Positions 8,816-17,499 of a DNA stretch of 64,000 bases are shown here, in pieces. The DNA comes from Halobaculum magnesiiphilum. Its GTDB lineage: Archaea; Halobacteriota; Halobacteria; Halobacteriales; Haloferacaceae. The DNA is taken from positions 1,612,001-1,676,000 of the forward strand of contig NZ_CP081958.1 in NCBI RefSeq assembly GCF_019823105.1, given 5' to 3'. A program made the translations under genes and the position numbers. The number at the start of each line of letters is the position of its first letter. The stretch's first letter is position 1. A model generated the notes under the pieces. The model saw only the letters and a list, made by a program, of their open reading frames with translations. It searched no databases and was not told the DNA's origin.

Positions 8816-10537
8816 TCAGCGTCGTCGTCGGGCCAGCAGCCCCGCGAACGCGACCGCGACGGCGGCGACGCCGAAGCCGAACCCGGCGCCGCCGACCTCG
8901 GTCGTGCGGGAGGTGTCGTCGCCGGCGGCCGCGTTGTCGCCGCTGTCGTCGCCGGCGTTGTCGCCGCCGTCACCCGCGTCGGTGTCGGAGGGCGTTGCCG
9001 TCGCGTCGGCCCCGTTGCCGTTCTCCGCGGTGTCCGTGTCGGCGGGTTCCAGCGAGGGACGGATGTCCCGCACGTCGTCGACGGTGGGCCCGTTCACGAT
9101 CGTGACCCGCTCGCCGTCGAGGCGGACGAGGAACGCGTCCTCGAAGGGCCCGTCGGGGACGACGTAGTAGCCCTCGTCGGTCTCGCGCACGTCGTGGGCG
9201 TCGAGCATCCGGAGGTACGTGTCGTGGAACTCCCGGGCGTCCGCCTCGGTGTCCCACTCGGTGAGCCACACGTAGCCGTACTCGGCGTCGTCGCCCTCGC
9301 CGTTCCGGTACGGGAACAGCCGGTCGTTGGCCCAGCCGCTCGACGGCTCGGCGTCGTAGTTGTACGTGTCGTACGGGCCGCTCGTCTGGAACAGCCCGTT
9401 GGGGTTGATCGTGTCGGCGCGGTACTCGCGCGCCTGGTACCAGAACATCGCGTAGATCGACGCCTCGCCGACGGTGTCGGAGCCGTTCTGTCCGAGCTGC
9501 GGGTTCTCGCGCGGGAACGTGCTCCAGCCGTTGGTCCCCTCGTCGTCGAACTCGATGGGCCGCGGCGTCTCGTCGGTCCGGTGGATCACCTGCTCGGAGG
9601 AGACCGGCGGGTCCCGGAACCGCTCCTCGAAGGCGTCCCAGCCGCCCTCCTCGACGATCTCGTTCACGTACACCGGGCCGTCGGAGTAGGGGTTGAGCAG
9701 CGTGAGCAGGATGCCGAGGTTCGGGCCGTTCCCGCCCCCGCCGCCGCCCCCGCTCGCCTGCGGCGTGTCGACGCACTCCCACTCGTCGCCGCAGCGCTGT
9801 GCGTAGTTCGTCTCGATGTAGTTCGCCTCCCCCTCGACGACGCCGTCGACCGCGAGGTCACCGTCCTGGGTGGAGGCGCGGTACGTCTCGTTCGTCAGGT
9901 CGTAGCGCTGGTCCTGCAGCGCGTGGACCAGCTCGTGGATCAGCGTCGCGTTGTTGATCGTCGGCGAGTCGGGGGAGTCGGTGACGATCGTGATCTGGTC
10001 TTGCGCCGGCGAATAGAAGCCGAGGACCGAGGAGCCGGCGGTCTCGCCGATCGCGTCGCCGGAGCCGGTCGACTCGCCGACGATGAACAGGCCCTCCCAC
10101 ACCTGGTCGTTCCAGCGGTTGTACTCGGTGCGGTTCGCGTTGGGACCGCCGGCGCTCCGGTTCCGGTACTCCTCGCGGGAGATGACCGACACCGGGACGT
10201 CGCCGTCGAACTCGGCGTCGCGGAGGTACTCGACGCGGGCCATCGCGCGCGAGACGTACGCGTCGAGCTCCTCGTCGCTCAGCCCGTCGGACTGGTCGAC
10301 GTCGATGCTCTCGTTGTGCCAGTAGCCGCCTTCCCACCCGATCACGTCGGAGTCGGGATCGGGCGGGGCCTCCTGTTGTGCAGCGGTCGCGCTCCCGTTC
10401 GCGAGCCGGTCGGTCCCCGCGTCCGCCGCGGGGGGCGCCGCCGCGGCGAGCGGTGCCGCCGCGGCGGTACACACGAGCGCGAGCGCGAACACGAGGGCGG
10501 CGAGGCGCGAGAGCGGGTGCGGGGCCGATCGTCGCAT
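8816..10537 (-). CDS. Hvo_1808-type surface protein with C-terminal anchor
   Basis: This 573-residue paralog of the protein at 7283-8695 has a classical signal peptide (about residues 10-34, ending AAAAPPAADA) without a lipobox. The C-terminus is a Ser/Asp/Gly-rich stalk followed by a hydrophobic helix GFGFGVAAVAVAFAGLLARRRR, resembling sorting signals of the PGF-CTERM type although the PGF triplet itself reads GAGFGFG. HELVH at 201-205 and EGEANYIE near 235 conserve the possible zinc site. A run of Gly (SGGGGGGGGN) lies mid-protein. The ATG at 10537 has a TATA-like GGTACTTC upstream. The two paralogs are adjacent, same strand, 120 bases apart. Confidence 0.85.
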   Translation of the reverse strand: MRRSAPHPLSRLAALVFALALVCTAAAAPLAAAAPPAADAGTDRLANGSATAAQQEAPPDPDSDVIGWEGGYWHNESIDVDQSDGLSDEELDAYVSRAMARVEYLRDAEFDGDVPVSVISREEYRNRSAGGPNANRTEYNRWNDQVWEGLFIVGESTGSGDAIGETAGSSVLGFYSPAQDQITIVTDSPDSPTINNATLIHELVHALQDQRYDLTNETYRASTQDGDLAVDGVVEGEANYIETNYAQRCGDEWECVDTPQASGGGGGGGNGPNLGILLTLLNPYSDGPVYVNEIVEEGGWDAFEERFRDPPVSSEQVIHRTDETPRPIEFDDEGTNGWSTFPRENPQLGQNGSDTVGEASIYAMFWYQAREYRADTINPNGLFQTSGPYDTYNYDAEPSSGWANDRLFPYRNGEGDDAEYGYVWLTEWDTEADAREFHDTYLRMLDAHDVRETDEGYYVVPDGPFEDAFLVRLDGERVTIVNGPTVDDVRDIRPSLEPADTDTAENGNGADATATPSDTDAGDGGDNAGDDSGDNAAAGDDTSRTTEVGGAGFGFGVAAVAVAFAGLLARRRR

Positions 10538-10647
10538 ACCACCGCATGGGTCTGGGGGTAGAAGTACCTTGTCCGCGTACCGGAGTGAGCGAAACCGACG
10601 GGGCCGCCCGCCGATCGGTTTTGTGATCCCGGCCCGAAGCGTCGGAC

Positions 10648-11235
10648 ATGGCCTCTGATCAGGACGCGTTCGATCCGGATCGAACCGCCGTCGTCGTCGT
10701 CGACATGCAGAACGGCTTCTGTCACCCCGACGGGAGCCTCTATGCCGAACCCAGCGAGACGGCCATCGACCCCGTCGGGACGCTCGTCGAGCGCGCGAGC
10801 GACGCCGGCGCACCGGTGGTCTACACCCGCGACGTGCACCCGCCCGAGCAGTTCGAGGACGCCCACTACTACGACGAGTTCGACCGCTGGGGCGAGCACG
10901 TCGTCGAGGGAAGCTGGGACGCGGAACTGATCGAGGACCTCCCGACCGAGGACGCCGATCACGTCGTCGAGAAGCACACCTACGACGCCTTCTACCGCAC
11001 CGACCTGGAGGGGTGGCTCGACGCCCACGGGGTCGACGACCTGCTGATCTGCGGGACCCTCGCGAACGTCTGCGTCCTCCACACCGCGGGCTCGGCAGGA
11101 CTGCGTGATTATCGGCCGGTCGTGATCGAGGACGCGCTCGGGTACATCACCGAGGACCACCGCGAGTACGCCGTCGAGCACGCCGACTGGCTGTTCGGCG
11201 AGACGGCGACGTTGGAAGACGTGGCGTTCGTGTAG
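10648..11235 (+). CDS. pncA: Isochorismatase-fold cysteine hydrolase, probable nicotinamidase
   Basis: A 195-residue cysteine hydrolase of the isochorismatase fold. The catalytic triad is readable: Asp19 in VVVVDMQNGF, Lys109 in VVEKHTYDAF and Cys142 in GTLANVCVLHT. RDVHPPEQFE matches the metal-site loop of nicotinamidases. The likely reaction is nicotinamide to nicotinate, feeding the nicotinate phosphoribosyltransferase at 6047-7210. The ATG at 10648 follows a TATA-like GGTTTTGTGATC about 27 bases upstream, and the gene diverges from the surface-protein gene. Isochorismatase or another amidase cannot be excluded from sequence alone. Confidence 0.85.
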   Translation: MASDQDAFDPDRTAVVVVDMQNGFCHPDGSLYAEPSETAIDPVGTLVERASDAGAPVVYTRDVHPPEQFEDAHYYDEFDRWGEHVVEGSWDAELIEDLPTEDADHVVEKHTYDAFYRTDLEGWLDAHGVDDLLICGTLANVCVLHTAGSAGLRDYRPVVIEDALGYITEDHREYAVEHADWLFGETATLEDVAFV

Positions 11236-11296
11236 CGCCCGTCCGCCGGTCGGCGACCGCGACGGCGACCGCGGCTGCGACCCGATCTGCGGCGGG

Positions 11297-11836
11297 TTAC
11301 TCCTCGTCCGTCGGTTCGCCCCAATCCTCGGGATACAGCGTCCCGGGATCCGCGAGCGAGAACACGACGCGTTCGGAGTCGTCCAGCGGGCGGAGGTACG
11401 TTCGGAGTTCGCCCGCGGCGTCGGCGCGCTCAAGCATCGGCTCTGCCTGCCGCTCGGCGTAGTACAGCGGGAACGCGACCGCGTGCCCCGCGGCCTCGGC
11501 CTTCATCACGACGACGAGGAACACGACCTCCGACTGCTGGGCGCGGTAGGCGTCGTACTCGTCGAACGCGGCCTCCTCCTCGGTCGTCTCCGACTCCTCG
11601 ACGAGTTCCTGTACGGCGGCGAACTCGTCGCCCGGGAGGAGCACGTCGAACCCGGTGCGATCCACCTCGATCCCGGTGCCGACGGTGGAGACGTTGGGCA
11701 GGGGCGTCACGTCGCCCGGGTGGAGTTCGAGCACGTCCCAGCCCGCCTCGCGGTACTCCTCGGCGGTGGCCTCCATGTCGGCCATCACGTCGTCCCAGAA
11801 CTCGGTGTATCCAGCGAGCGGGTGGCTTCCGGCCAT
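11297..11836 (-). CDS. Conserved haloarchaeal protein of unknown function
   Basis: A 179-residue acidic soluble protein without signal peptide or membrane segment. The first half (WDDVMADMEATAEEYREAGWDVLELHPGDVTPL) is followed by VVFLVVVMKAEAAGHAVAFPLYY and a charged tail. It resembles single-domain proteins that occur once per haloarchaeal genome, but I recognise no catalytic motif. It ends 62 bases from the stop of the convergent nicotinamidase gene. Confidence refers to its being a real gene. Confidence 0.78.
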   Translation of the reverse strand: MAGSHPLAGYTEFWDDVMADMEATAEEYREAGWDVLELHPGDVTPLPNVSTVGTGIEVDRTGFDVLLPGDEFAAVQELVEESETTEEEAAFDEYDAYRAQQSEVVFLVVVMKAEAAGHAVAFPLYYAERQAEPMLERADAAGELRTYLRPLDDSERVVFSLADPGTLYPEDWGEPTDEE

Positions 11837-11949
11837 GAGTCAGCGACGGCGGCGAGAGGGGAAAACCGTTGCCGTGTCGACTCGTCGCGGCGGCGCGCCG
11901 GGCGCCGGTCGCCGGCGGCGTAAGCGCGGGCGCGGCAGTCGACCCGCGC

Positions 11950-13272
11950 TTACGCCCGGACGTTCTCGCCGACGGCGTCGCCGAAGCGTTCGCCGTCGCC
12001 GCGGGCGTCGTAGGCGACGTGGCCGCGCACGAGCGTCAGTTCCGGGAAGACGGCCTCGCGGCCCTCGAACGGCGTCCACCCGCACTTCGAGTGGAGGTCG
12101 TCGCCGCGGATCTCGCGGGCGTCGTCGAGGTCGACGAGCACGAGGTCGGCGTCGTTCCCCTCGTCGACGCGGCCCTTGCCCGCCACGTCGAATATCTCGG
12201 CGGGGGTCGCGGCGACGAGGTCCCGCACGCGCTCCAGCGTGAGAGTCCCCGTCCGAACCTCCTGCAGGAGCAGCGGGAGCATCGTCTCGACGCCGGGCAC
12301 GCCCGACGGGGCGTCCCGGACGGTCGCGTCCTTCTCCGCGCGGGTGTGCGGGGCGTGGTCGGTGGCGACGATGTCGACGGTGCCGTCGGCGACGCGCTCG
12401 AAGACGGCTTCCCGGCGCTGCTCGCTGCGCAGCGGCGGGTTCATCCGGCCGAAGGTGCCGAGGTCGTCGAGGTTTTCGCGCGAGAGGAACAGGTGGTGGG
12501 GCGTCACCTCGCAGGTCGCGCCCGCGGCGCCTGCGGCGTCGATTCCCTCCGGCGTCGAGGTGTGGGCGATGTGAATGGCAGCCTCGGAATCGGCACCGAC
12601 TTCCAGGGCGCGATCGACGGCCGCGGCCTCCGCCTCGGCGGTGCGGAAGGCGCTCCAGGCGTCCACGTCGGCGTCGCGGCCGGTTCCGTCGCCCGCGCCC
12701 TCCAGGGCCGCCCGGTCGAACAGGCCGGCGTCCTCGGCGTGGACCGTGACGACGGTGTCCTCGGCGGCCGCGCGGGCGACCGCGTCGGCGAACAGGTCCG
12801 CCTCGATACCCATGTCGCCGGTGGAGTCGGCGAGGAACACCTCGCCGAGCGCGAAGATCGGCCGCTCGAACAGCGAGTCGGGGGCCCACTCTTCCGTCAC
12901 ACCGCCGTTGATCCCGAAGTCGACGAGCGACTTCCCGGCCAGCGTGGCCTTCTCGTCGACGGCCTCGCCCGTGACGGTCGGCGGATCGGTGTTCGGCTGG
13001 TCGACGACCGTCGTGACGCCCCCGGCGGCCGCAGACCGCGACCCGGTGTGCCAGTCCTCCTTGTGTGCGAAGCCGGGCTCGCGGAAGTGGACGTGCGCGT
13101 CGATGGCGCCCGGAAGCAAGTGGTACCCGTCGCAGTCGACGGTCTCGTCGGCGTCGGCGTCCGCGGTGTCGAGCGTGCCGGCGTCGGCGACGCGGGCGAT
13201 CGTCTCGCCTTCGACGAGCACGTCGCGGACGCGGCCGTCCGCGAGCGTGGCGTTCGTGAACAGCGTGGTCAT
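11950..13272 (-). CDS. pyrC: Dihydroorotase
   Basis: This 440-residue amidohydrolase closes carbamoyl-aspartate to dihydroorotate in pyrimidine synthesis. The binuclear zinc motif DAHVHFREPG lies near residue 59, followed by KEDW (carbamylated-Lys region is more distal), VVTVHAEDAGLF, IHIAHTSTPEG and the final metal Asp in IVATDHAPHT. Length and motif order fit class I bacterial/archaeal dihydroorotases. It lies 39 bases downstream of a lipoate ligase gene on the same strand, so the two may share a transcript. Confidence 0.93.
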   Translation of the reverse strand: MTTLFTNATLADGRVRDVLVEGETIARVADAGTLDTADADADETVDCDGYHLLPGAIDAHVHFREPGFAHKEDWHTGSRSAAAGGVTTVVDQPNTDPPTVTGEAVDEKATLAGKSLVDFGINGGVTEEWAPDSLFERPIFALGEVFLADSTGDMGIEADLFADAVARAAAEDTVVTVHAEDAGLFDRAALEGAGDGTGRDADVDAWSAFRTAEAEAAAVDRALEVGADSEAAIHIAHTSTPEGIDAAGAAGATCEVTPHHLFLSRENLDDLGTFGRMNPPLRSEQRREAVFERVADGTVDIVATDHAPHTRAEKDATVRDAPSGVPGVETMLPLLLQEVRTGTLTLERVRDLVAATPAEIFDVAGKGRVDEGNDADLVLVDLDDAREIRGDDLHSKCGWTPFEGREAVFPELTLVRGHVAYDARGDGERFGDAVGENVRA

Positions 13273-13311
13273 TGGCGGCGATGCGCGGGCGGCGGGCGTA
13301 AGTTCGGCGGA

Positions 13312-14043
13312 TCAGTCGTCGCTCGCCGGGAGGCTCGCCACGTCGCGCACGTCGGCCGCTCTGTCGCCGACGAACCCGGATTCGAGCGCCTCCCGGACCG
13401 TCTCGGGGTCGGCGGGGCCGCCGGCTCGCGCGACGGAGCCGACCGAATGGGGGTCGAAGGGAACGTCGAGCGCCTCGTAGACGGGGCGAAGGACCGCCCG
13501 GATCGGCCCGCGCTCGGCGACCGTGACGCAGCCGGAGACGAGCGCGGCGTCCTGCCGGACGCGCTGGGCGACGCCGGCGACCTTGCCGCCGCCGGCGACG
13601 CGGACGGAGTAGTCGCCCGGGCAGTAGGAGGCGGGCGGCTCCCCGCGATCCACGTCGGCGCCGGCGTCGCGGAGGGCCGCGAGGACGGTCGCGACCGCCG
13701 ACTCGTAGCGGTCGTTCAGACCCGTGCGGGCGTCGTCGAGGGGGATCGCGTGCGCGAACGCCAGCGTCGACTCGGCGTACGCGACCGCGCGGCCGCCGAC
13801 CGAGCGCTCGACCGGCGGGAACCCGTGTTCGCGGGCGACGGACTTCGCCCGGTCGTAGCCGTCCGCGTGGGCGTCGCGGCGCCCGAACGCGAGCGAGCGC
13901 CCCGGCGCCCACACGCGAACCGCGGGGACGCCGGACTTCCCGGCCGCGGCGAGCATCGTGGCGGTGGCGTCGCGGTCGGCCTCGCGAGACTCGCGGCGGC
14001 CGCGGTACACACGAACGCACCCCGAACCGTCGCTGGTCGTCAC
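13312..14043 (-). CDS. Lipoate-protein ligase A family protein
   Basis: A 243-residue member of the biotin/lipoate ligase fold (LplA_LipB type), expected to attach lipoyl or octanoyl groups to carrier domains of 2-oxoacid complexes or glycine cleavage H protein. RSVGGRAVAYAESTLAFAHA replaces the usual RRxSGGGAVxHD motif and YCPGDYSV with GGGKVAGVAQR gives the lysine-containing binding loop. The GTG start at 14043 has a TATA-like AACGCTTAGG about 25 bases upstream. Only 52 bases separate it from the divergent gene at 14096. The degenerate first motif leaves room for another acyl-transfer role. Confidence 0.82.
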   Translation of the reverse strand: MTTSDGSGCVRVYRGRRESREADRDATATMLAAAGKSGVPAVRVWAPGRSLAFGRRDAHADGYDRAKSVAREHGFPPVERSVGGRAVAYAESTLAFAHAIPLDDARTGLNDRYESAVATVLAALRDAGADVDRGEPPASYCPGDYSVRVAGGGKVAGVAQRVRQDAALVSGCVTVAERGPIRAVLRPVYEALDVPFDPHSVGSVARAGGPADPETVREALESGFVGDRAADVRDVASLPASDD

Positions 14044-14095
14044 GCCCGTCGCTCGGAGTCGGGTCGCCTAAGCGTTTGCGTCGCCTGCGACGGGT

Positions 14096-15031
14096 ATGAA
14101 CGAGCCGGTGGCGGACGACGGGCGGGCGGAACCGGAGCCCGTGGTTCTCCCCGGGTCGCTGCTCGCGCGCTACCGGAAGTTCTCCCTGTACAACTCGCCG
14201 TATCCGGCTCACGACCGCGCGTGCGCCGTCGACCTGTACCCGGCCTCGAACGTCGGCGCCTCGCCCGTCGCCGGCGAGGTGCTCGACACCCGAACGGTCG
14301 GCTGTCCGGACCGCGAGTACGCCGTCGACCGCGACCACCTCATCGTGATCGACGCGGGCGACCGAATCGCGCGCGTACTCCACGTCGATCCCGCGGTGGA
14401 GGCGGGCGACGAGGTGACCGTCGGCGACCCCCTCGGCGAGATGGTCCGCTCGGGCTTCTTCGGCCGGTGGGTCGACAACCACGTTCACCTGGAGTTCCGC
14501 GATCAGGGGAAGAACCCCTACCGCGCGTCGGGGTCGCTCCCGCTGGTCGCCGACTGCGAGGTGACGCCGCTGCCGTGGGACGGCACGGGCACCGTCGTCG
14601 AGACGGGCGACTCCTACGCGGTGCTGGACGCGCCGACCCGCCCCGGCGACCTCGCGACAGACGACTTCACCGCGGTCGCCGACGACGACGGCCGACCGCT
14701 CGACGGCGGCCTCGCGCACTACTCCGGCGGCGGCGTTCCGGGCGCGGGTGCCGACGACGCGGGCGACACGGGCGACGCCGTCGACGGCCCGGTCTCGCTG
14801 CTCGACGCTGAGGTCGGCGAGCGCGACGGCCGGCACATCGACTGGGCCGACGTGGCCGTGCTGGCGAACGGCGAGCGGATCACGGGCCTGTCGCTGTTCG
14901 CCTCGCGTGGCTCGGACGCCGGCGGCGCGAAGCTCGTCACGCGGCCCGACGCCGGCGATCCGCAGTTCGCCGTCGGCGACGCGGTCCGCGTGGAGATCGT
15001 CCCCGACGACGATCCGGTCCGTCTCGGGTGA
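14096..15031 (+). CDS. M23-like beta-barrel protein, unknown function
   Basis: A 311-residue protein. Residues 35-145 resemble the lysostaphin-type fold of peptidase M23: HDRACAVDLYP supplies a His and Asp, SPVAGEVLD the biotinyl-like hinge, AGDEVTVGDPLGEM the turn before the last strand and DNHVHLEFRD the His-x-His. The spacing from first His to Asp (seven residues) is longer than the usual His-x3-Asp, so metal binding is uncertain. No signal peptide is visible, which is odd for a wall hydrolase, and haloarchaea lack murein. Residues 190-240 are Gly/Asp-rich linker. Real gene by codon use; catalytic role only inferred. Confidence 0.75.
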   Translation: MNEPVADDGRAEPEPVVLPGSLLARYRKFSLYNSPYPAHDRACAVDLYPASNVGASPVAGEVLDTRTVGCPDREYAVDRDHLIVIDAGDRIARVLHVDPAVEAGDEVTVGDPLGEMVRSGFFGRWVDNHVHLEFRDQGKNPYRASGSLPLVADCEVTPLPWDGTGTVVETGDSYAVLDAPTRPGDLATDDFTAVADDDGRPLDGGLAHYSGGGVPGAGADDAGDTGDAVDGPVSLLDAEVGERDGRHIDWADVAVLANGERITGLSLFASRGSDAGGAKLVTRPDAGDPQFAVGDAVRVEIVPDDDPVRLG

Positions 15032-15144
15032 GTCGCGAGCGTGGTCGCGGTCGCCCCCGCTCGCGTCGACCGTCGCGCGGATGAGGACGGCCTCGCCGCC
15101 CGCAGCGGTGACGTTTTAATGACACGAGGCGACCGGTCGTCCTG

Positions 15145-15999
15145 ATGAACCGTCGCCTCCGGATCGCCGTCGCCGCGGGGCTGGTCGTGCTCCTCGTCGC
15201 GGCGGCGGTCCTCGCGTTCGGGTTCTGGCAGTTCACGCGCCCGGTCCCCGAGTCGTACAGCCACACGGCCGAGTACCGGGCGTACCTCCAGCCGGACGCG
15301 ACGCTGACGGACGTCACGCTGTACCTCCCGCTGCCGGTCGAGAACGGGAGCAGCCCCGCCGGCGACGCGCTCGTCTCCGGGTCGCCGGGCGTCGTCGACG
15401 CGCCGCCCGGGTGGTCGTTCGCGGTCGAGGACACCGCGTACGGCCCGATGCTGGCGCTGTCGTTCCCGGAGCTGGCGCCGAACTACGTCGAGCGCCCGCC
15501 GCCGCGCACCGTCGACCCCGACGGCACGACCGCCGCTCCGGGGACGGCGACGCCGACGGTCGCGCCGGGACGGACGCCGATCCGGACGCTCGACTCCTAC
15601 CTCGTGAGCGTCGAGTTGGCGTTCGAGGAGCCGATCGACACGCGCTCGCCGGCCGACTCGGGGCCGGTGTTGCGGCCGCGACTGAACGCGACCGAAGTTC
15701 CCTGCGACGAGCTGACCGGCGAGGAGGCCGGCTGCCGGCGGTTCGGTACCCGAATGTACCTCTCGTATGACGCCCCCGAGAACGCGACCGTCGACGTGCT
15801 CGTCACCTACGAGGGCCGAAACGACTGGTTCGCCGGCGGCTGGACGGGCAACTCCTACCGGCAGTCGACCCGGGTCGTCGCGACCGGCGACGGGCCCGGC
15901 TGGGTCGCCGTGGACGGCGAGGAGACGACCGGCGTCGGGACGTATCGTGGAGCGCCGAGCGCCGTCGTCGACGCCGGCGCAGTCGAGCGAACGGAGTGA
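15145..15999 (+). CDS. Membrane-anchored extracytoplasmic protein, unknown function
   Basis: A 284-residue protein with an N-terminal hydrophobic helix (residues 7-29) behind a basic MNRRLR start, which fits a signal anchor or uncleaved signal peptide. The rest is outside the cell if so: Thr/Pro-rich central linker near residues 125-145, then two Cys (VPCDELTGEEAGC) and a Trp-rich end. No known domain. The ATG at 15145 has a TATA-like GTTTTAATGAC about 30 bases upstream. Confidence 0.75.
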   Translation: MNRRLRIAVAAGLVVLLVAAAVLAFGFWQFTRPVPESYSHTAEYRAYLQPDATLTDVTLYLPLPVENGSSPAGDALVSGSPGVVDAPPGWSFAVEDTAYGPMLALSFPELAPNYVERPPPRTVDPDGTTAAPGTATPTVAPGRTPIRTLDSYLVSVELAFEEPIDTRSPADSGPVLRPRLNATEVPCDELTGEEAGCRRFGTRMYLSYDAPENATVDVLVTYEGRNDWFAGGWTGNSYRQSTRVVATGDGPGWVAVDGEETTGVGTYRGAPSAVVDAGAVERTE

Positions 16000-16488
16000 A
16001 CGAGACCGCGGGGGACGGCGGAGCGGTTCTGGTGCCGCTCCGGCCACGAACGGGCGCGGTGGCGGTCGCTCGGTAGCGACTCGGACGGTGGGAGTCCTGG
16101 CTCGCGGACCGGGACGAACGTTTTATGAGCGGCCCGCCCACGAGTGCGCCGCCGTTAGCCGTGGTCCTTCCTCTGCGGCTCGGCACGAGGACCCCGCTGT
16201 TCACGAGACCTGCGGTCTCGTGAGCTCACAAATCGCAGAGCGATTTGTGAACGCCGCTAGCCGTGGCCTCGTTCGCTACGCTCGCTCGACCACGCTTTCT
16301 CTGTAGGCGGCGCGCCCACGAGCGCGCCGCCGTTTCCCGTGGTCCTCGGCCTCACGGCCTCGGACCACGCTTTCGTTCCTCTGCGGCTCGGCCCCAAGAC
16401 CTCGCCGCACACGGCCGTGGCCTCGAACCTTCGGTTCTCGGCCACGCTTTCGACGGTCTTTTCTCTCACCGCCGAGCATGACCCCGTA
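16000..16488. repeat. Intergenic array of stem-loop modules before the eS6 gene
   Basis: No gene is supported in these 489 bases although frames stay open by composition. Three modules share the layout CGTGG, a stem-loop, then CCACGCTTTC; they start at 16262, 16338 and 16416 and end at 16298, 16374 and 16451. A fourth, incomplete unit starts at 16160. Two perfect hairpins precede them: TCACGAGACC-TGC-GGTCTCGTGA (16200-16222) and CACAAATCGC-AGA-GCGATTTGTG (16226-16248). A 38-base segment beginning GGCCCGCCCACGAG at 16131 recurs at 16309. ORFs crossing this region change hydropathy erratically and have no start signals. Confidence 0.7.
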
Positions 16489-16959
16489 ATGGCTGAATTC
16501 AAGATCGTCGTGGGCGACGACGCCGGCGACACGCGGCAGTTCGACGTGGACGGACAGGACGCGAACCGATTCCTCGGCCGGGAACTCGGCGACGAGGTCG
16601 ACGGCGCGGCCGTCGGCATCGACGGCGTCGACCTGACGCTGACCGGCGGCTCCGACAAGGCCGGCCGCCCGATGCGTGAGGACGTCCCCGGCGGCGAGCT
16701 GAAGGAACTCCTCCTTGAGGGCGGCGTCGGCTACAAGCCCTCGCGCGACGGCGAGCGCAAGCGCGTCACCGTCCGCGGCCGCCAGGTCTCCGAGGAGACC
16801 GTCCAGATCAACGCCCGCGTCGAGGGCTCCATCGCCCAGGCGCTCGGCGAGGAGGAGGCCGACGACGAGGAGGCCGAAACCGAGGAAGCTGAGACTGAGG
16901 ACGCCGACGCCGAAGCGGACGACGAAGCCGAGGAAGCCGACGAAGACGACGAGGAGTAA
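16489..16959 (+). CDS. rps6e: Small-subunit ribosomal protein eS6
   Basis: A 156-residue structural protein of the 30S subunit, known only in archaea and eukaryotes. The family core [43 protein letters not shown] and [19 protein letters not shown] is complete in the first 115 residues. The last 40 residues are almost only Glu, Asp and Ala, a haloarchaeal type of acidic tail. The ATG at 16489 is fixed by homology; the in-frame extension to 16339 crosses the stem-loop array and is rejected. It is followed 24 bases later by a same-strand gene. Confidence 0.95.
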   Translation: MAEFKIVVGDDAGDTRQFDVDGQDANRFLGRELGDEVDGAAVGIDGVDLTLTGGSDKAGRPMREDVPGGELKELLLEGGVGYKPSRDGERKRVTVRGRQVSEETVQINARVEGSIAQALGEEEADDEEAETEEAETEDADAEADDEAEEADEDDEE

Positions 16960-16983
16960 CGCGGACATTCCCTTCTACCGCCC

Positions 16984-17430
16984 ATGAGCGACAGACTCGC
17001 CAGCGACGCCGCCGAGGTCACCAGTCACCGCGCCCGCCTCGCGCGCTCGGGCGGCACACGCCTCCCCTGCCTGCGGATCCCCGAGGAGGCCGCCCTCTCG
17101 GCCGGCGAGGAGATCCGGCTCGTCCTCGACGGCGACCAGCGCCACGCGACGGTAACGAGCGACGCCAAGGGCCTGCTCGTGCGCGGCGCCTACGACGATC
17201 GCAAGCGCATGCGAGAGGCCGGCACCGCCGGCGGCGACGCCGAGAACCGTCTCGTGGAGTGGGCCCGCGAGCACGACCGCGATCCCGGCGACGCGGTCGA
17301 GTTGGACGAGGTCGACCCCGGCTACCTCTACGGCCTGCGCGTCCCCGGCGAGCGCGCCGTCTACACCGTGACGAAGCGCCCCGACAAGGGGTTGCAGGAC
17401 TTCGCCGACTCGCTGTACGACGACAACTGA
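16984..17430 (+). CDS. Conserved haloarchaeal protein downstream of eS6
   Basis: A 148-residue soluble protein with a beta-rich first half (RLPCLRIPEEAALSAGEEIRLVLDGDQRHATVTSD) and a Tyr-containing end (GYLYGLRVPGERAVYTV). The conserved pattern suggests a small barrel, perhaps nucleic-acid binding, but I see no named domain. The 24-base gap after eS6 argues for co-transcription and a possible tie to translation; that is inference from position. Confidence 0.78.
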   Translation: MSDRLASDAAEVTSHRARLARSGGTRLPCLRIPEEAALSAGEEIRLVLDGDQRHATVTSDAKGLLVRGAYDDRKRMREAGTAGGDAENRLVEWAREHDRDPGDAVELDEVDPGYLYGLRVPGERAVYTVTKRPDKGLQDFADSLYDDN

Positions 17431-17499
17431 GCCGGGCGGGAGGACGGTCGCCGACCCGCGACGGACGACCTTATACGACTCGCGCGCCGATTCCGGGGT

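Noticed and set aside
16339-16488. Fifty-codon N-terminal extension of eS6
   Set aside because: It passes through the stem-loop array and lacks any similarity to eS6, whose universal start is MAEFKI.
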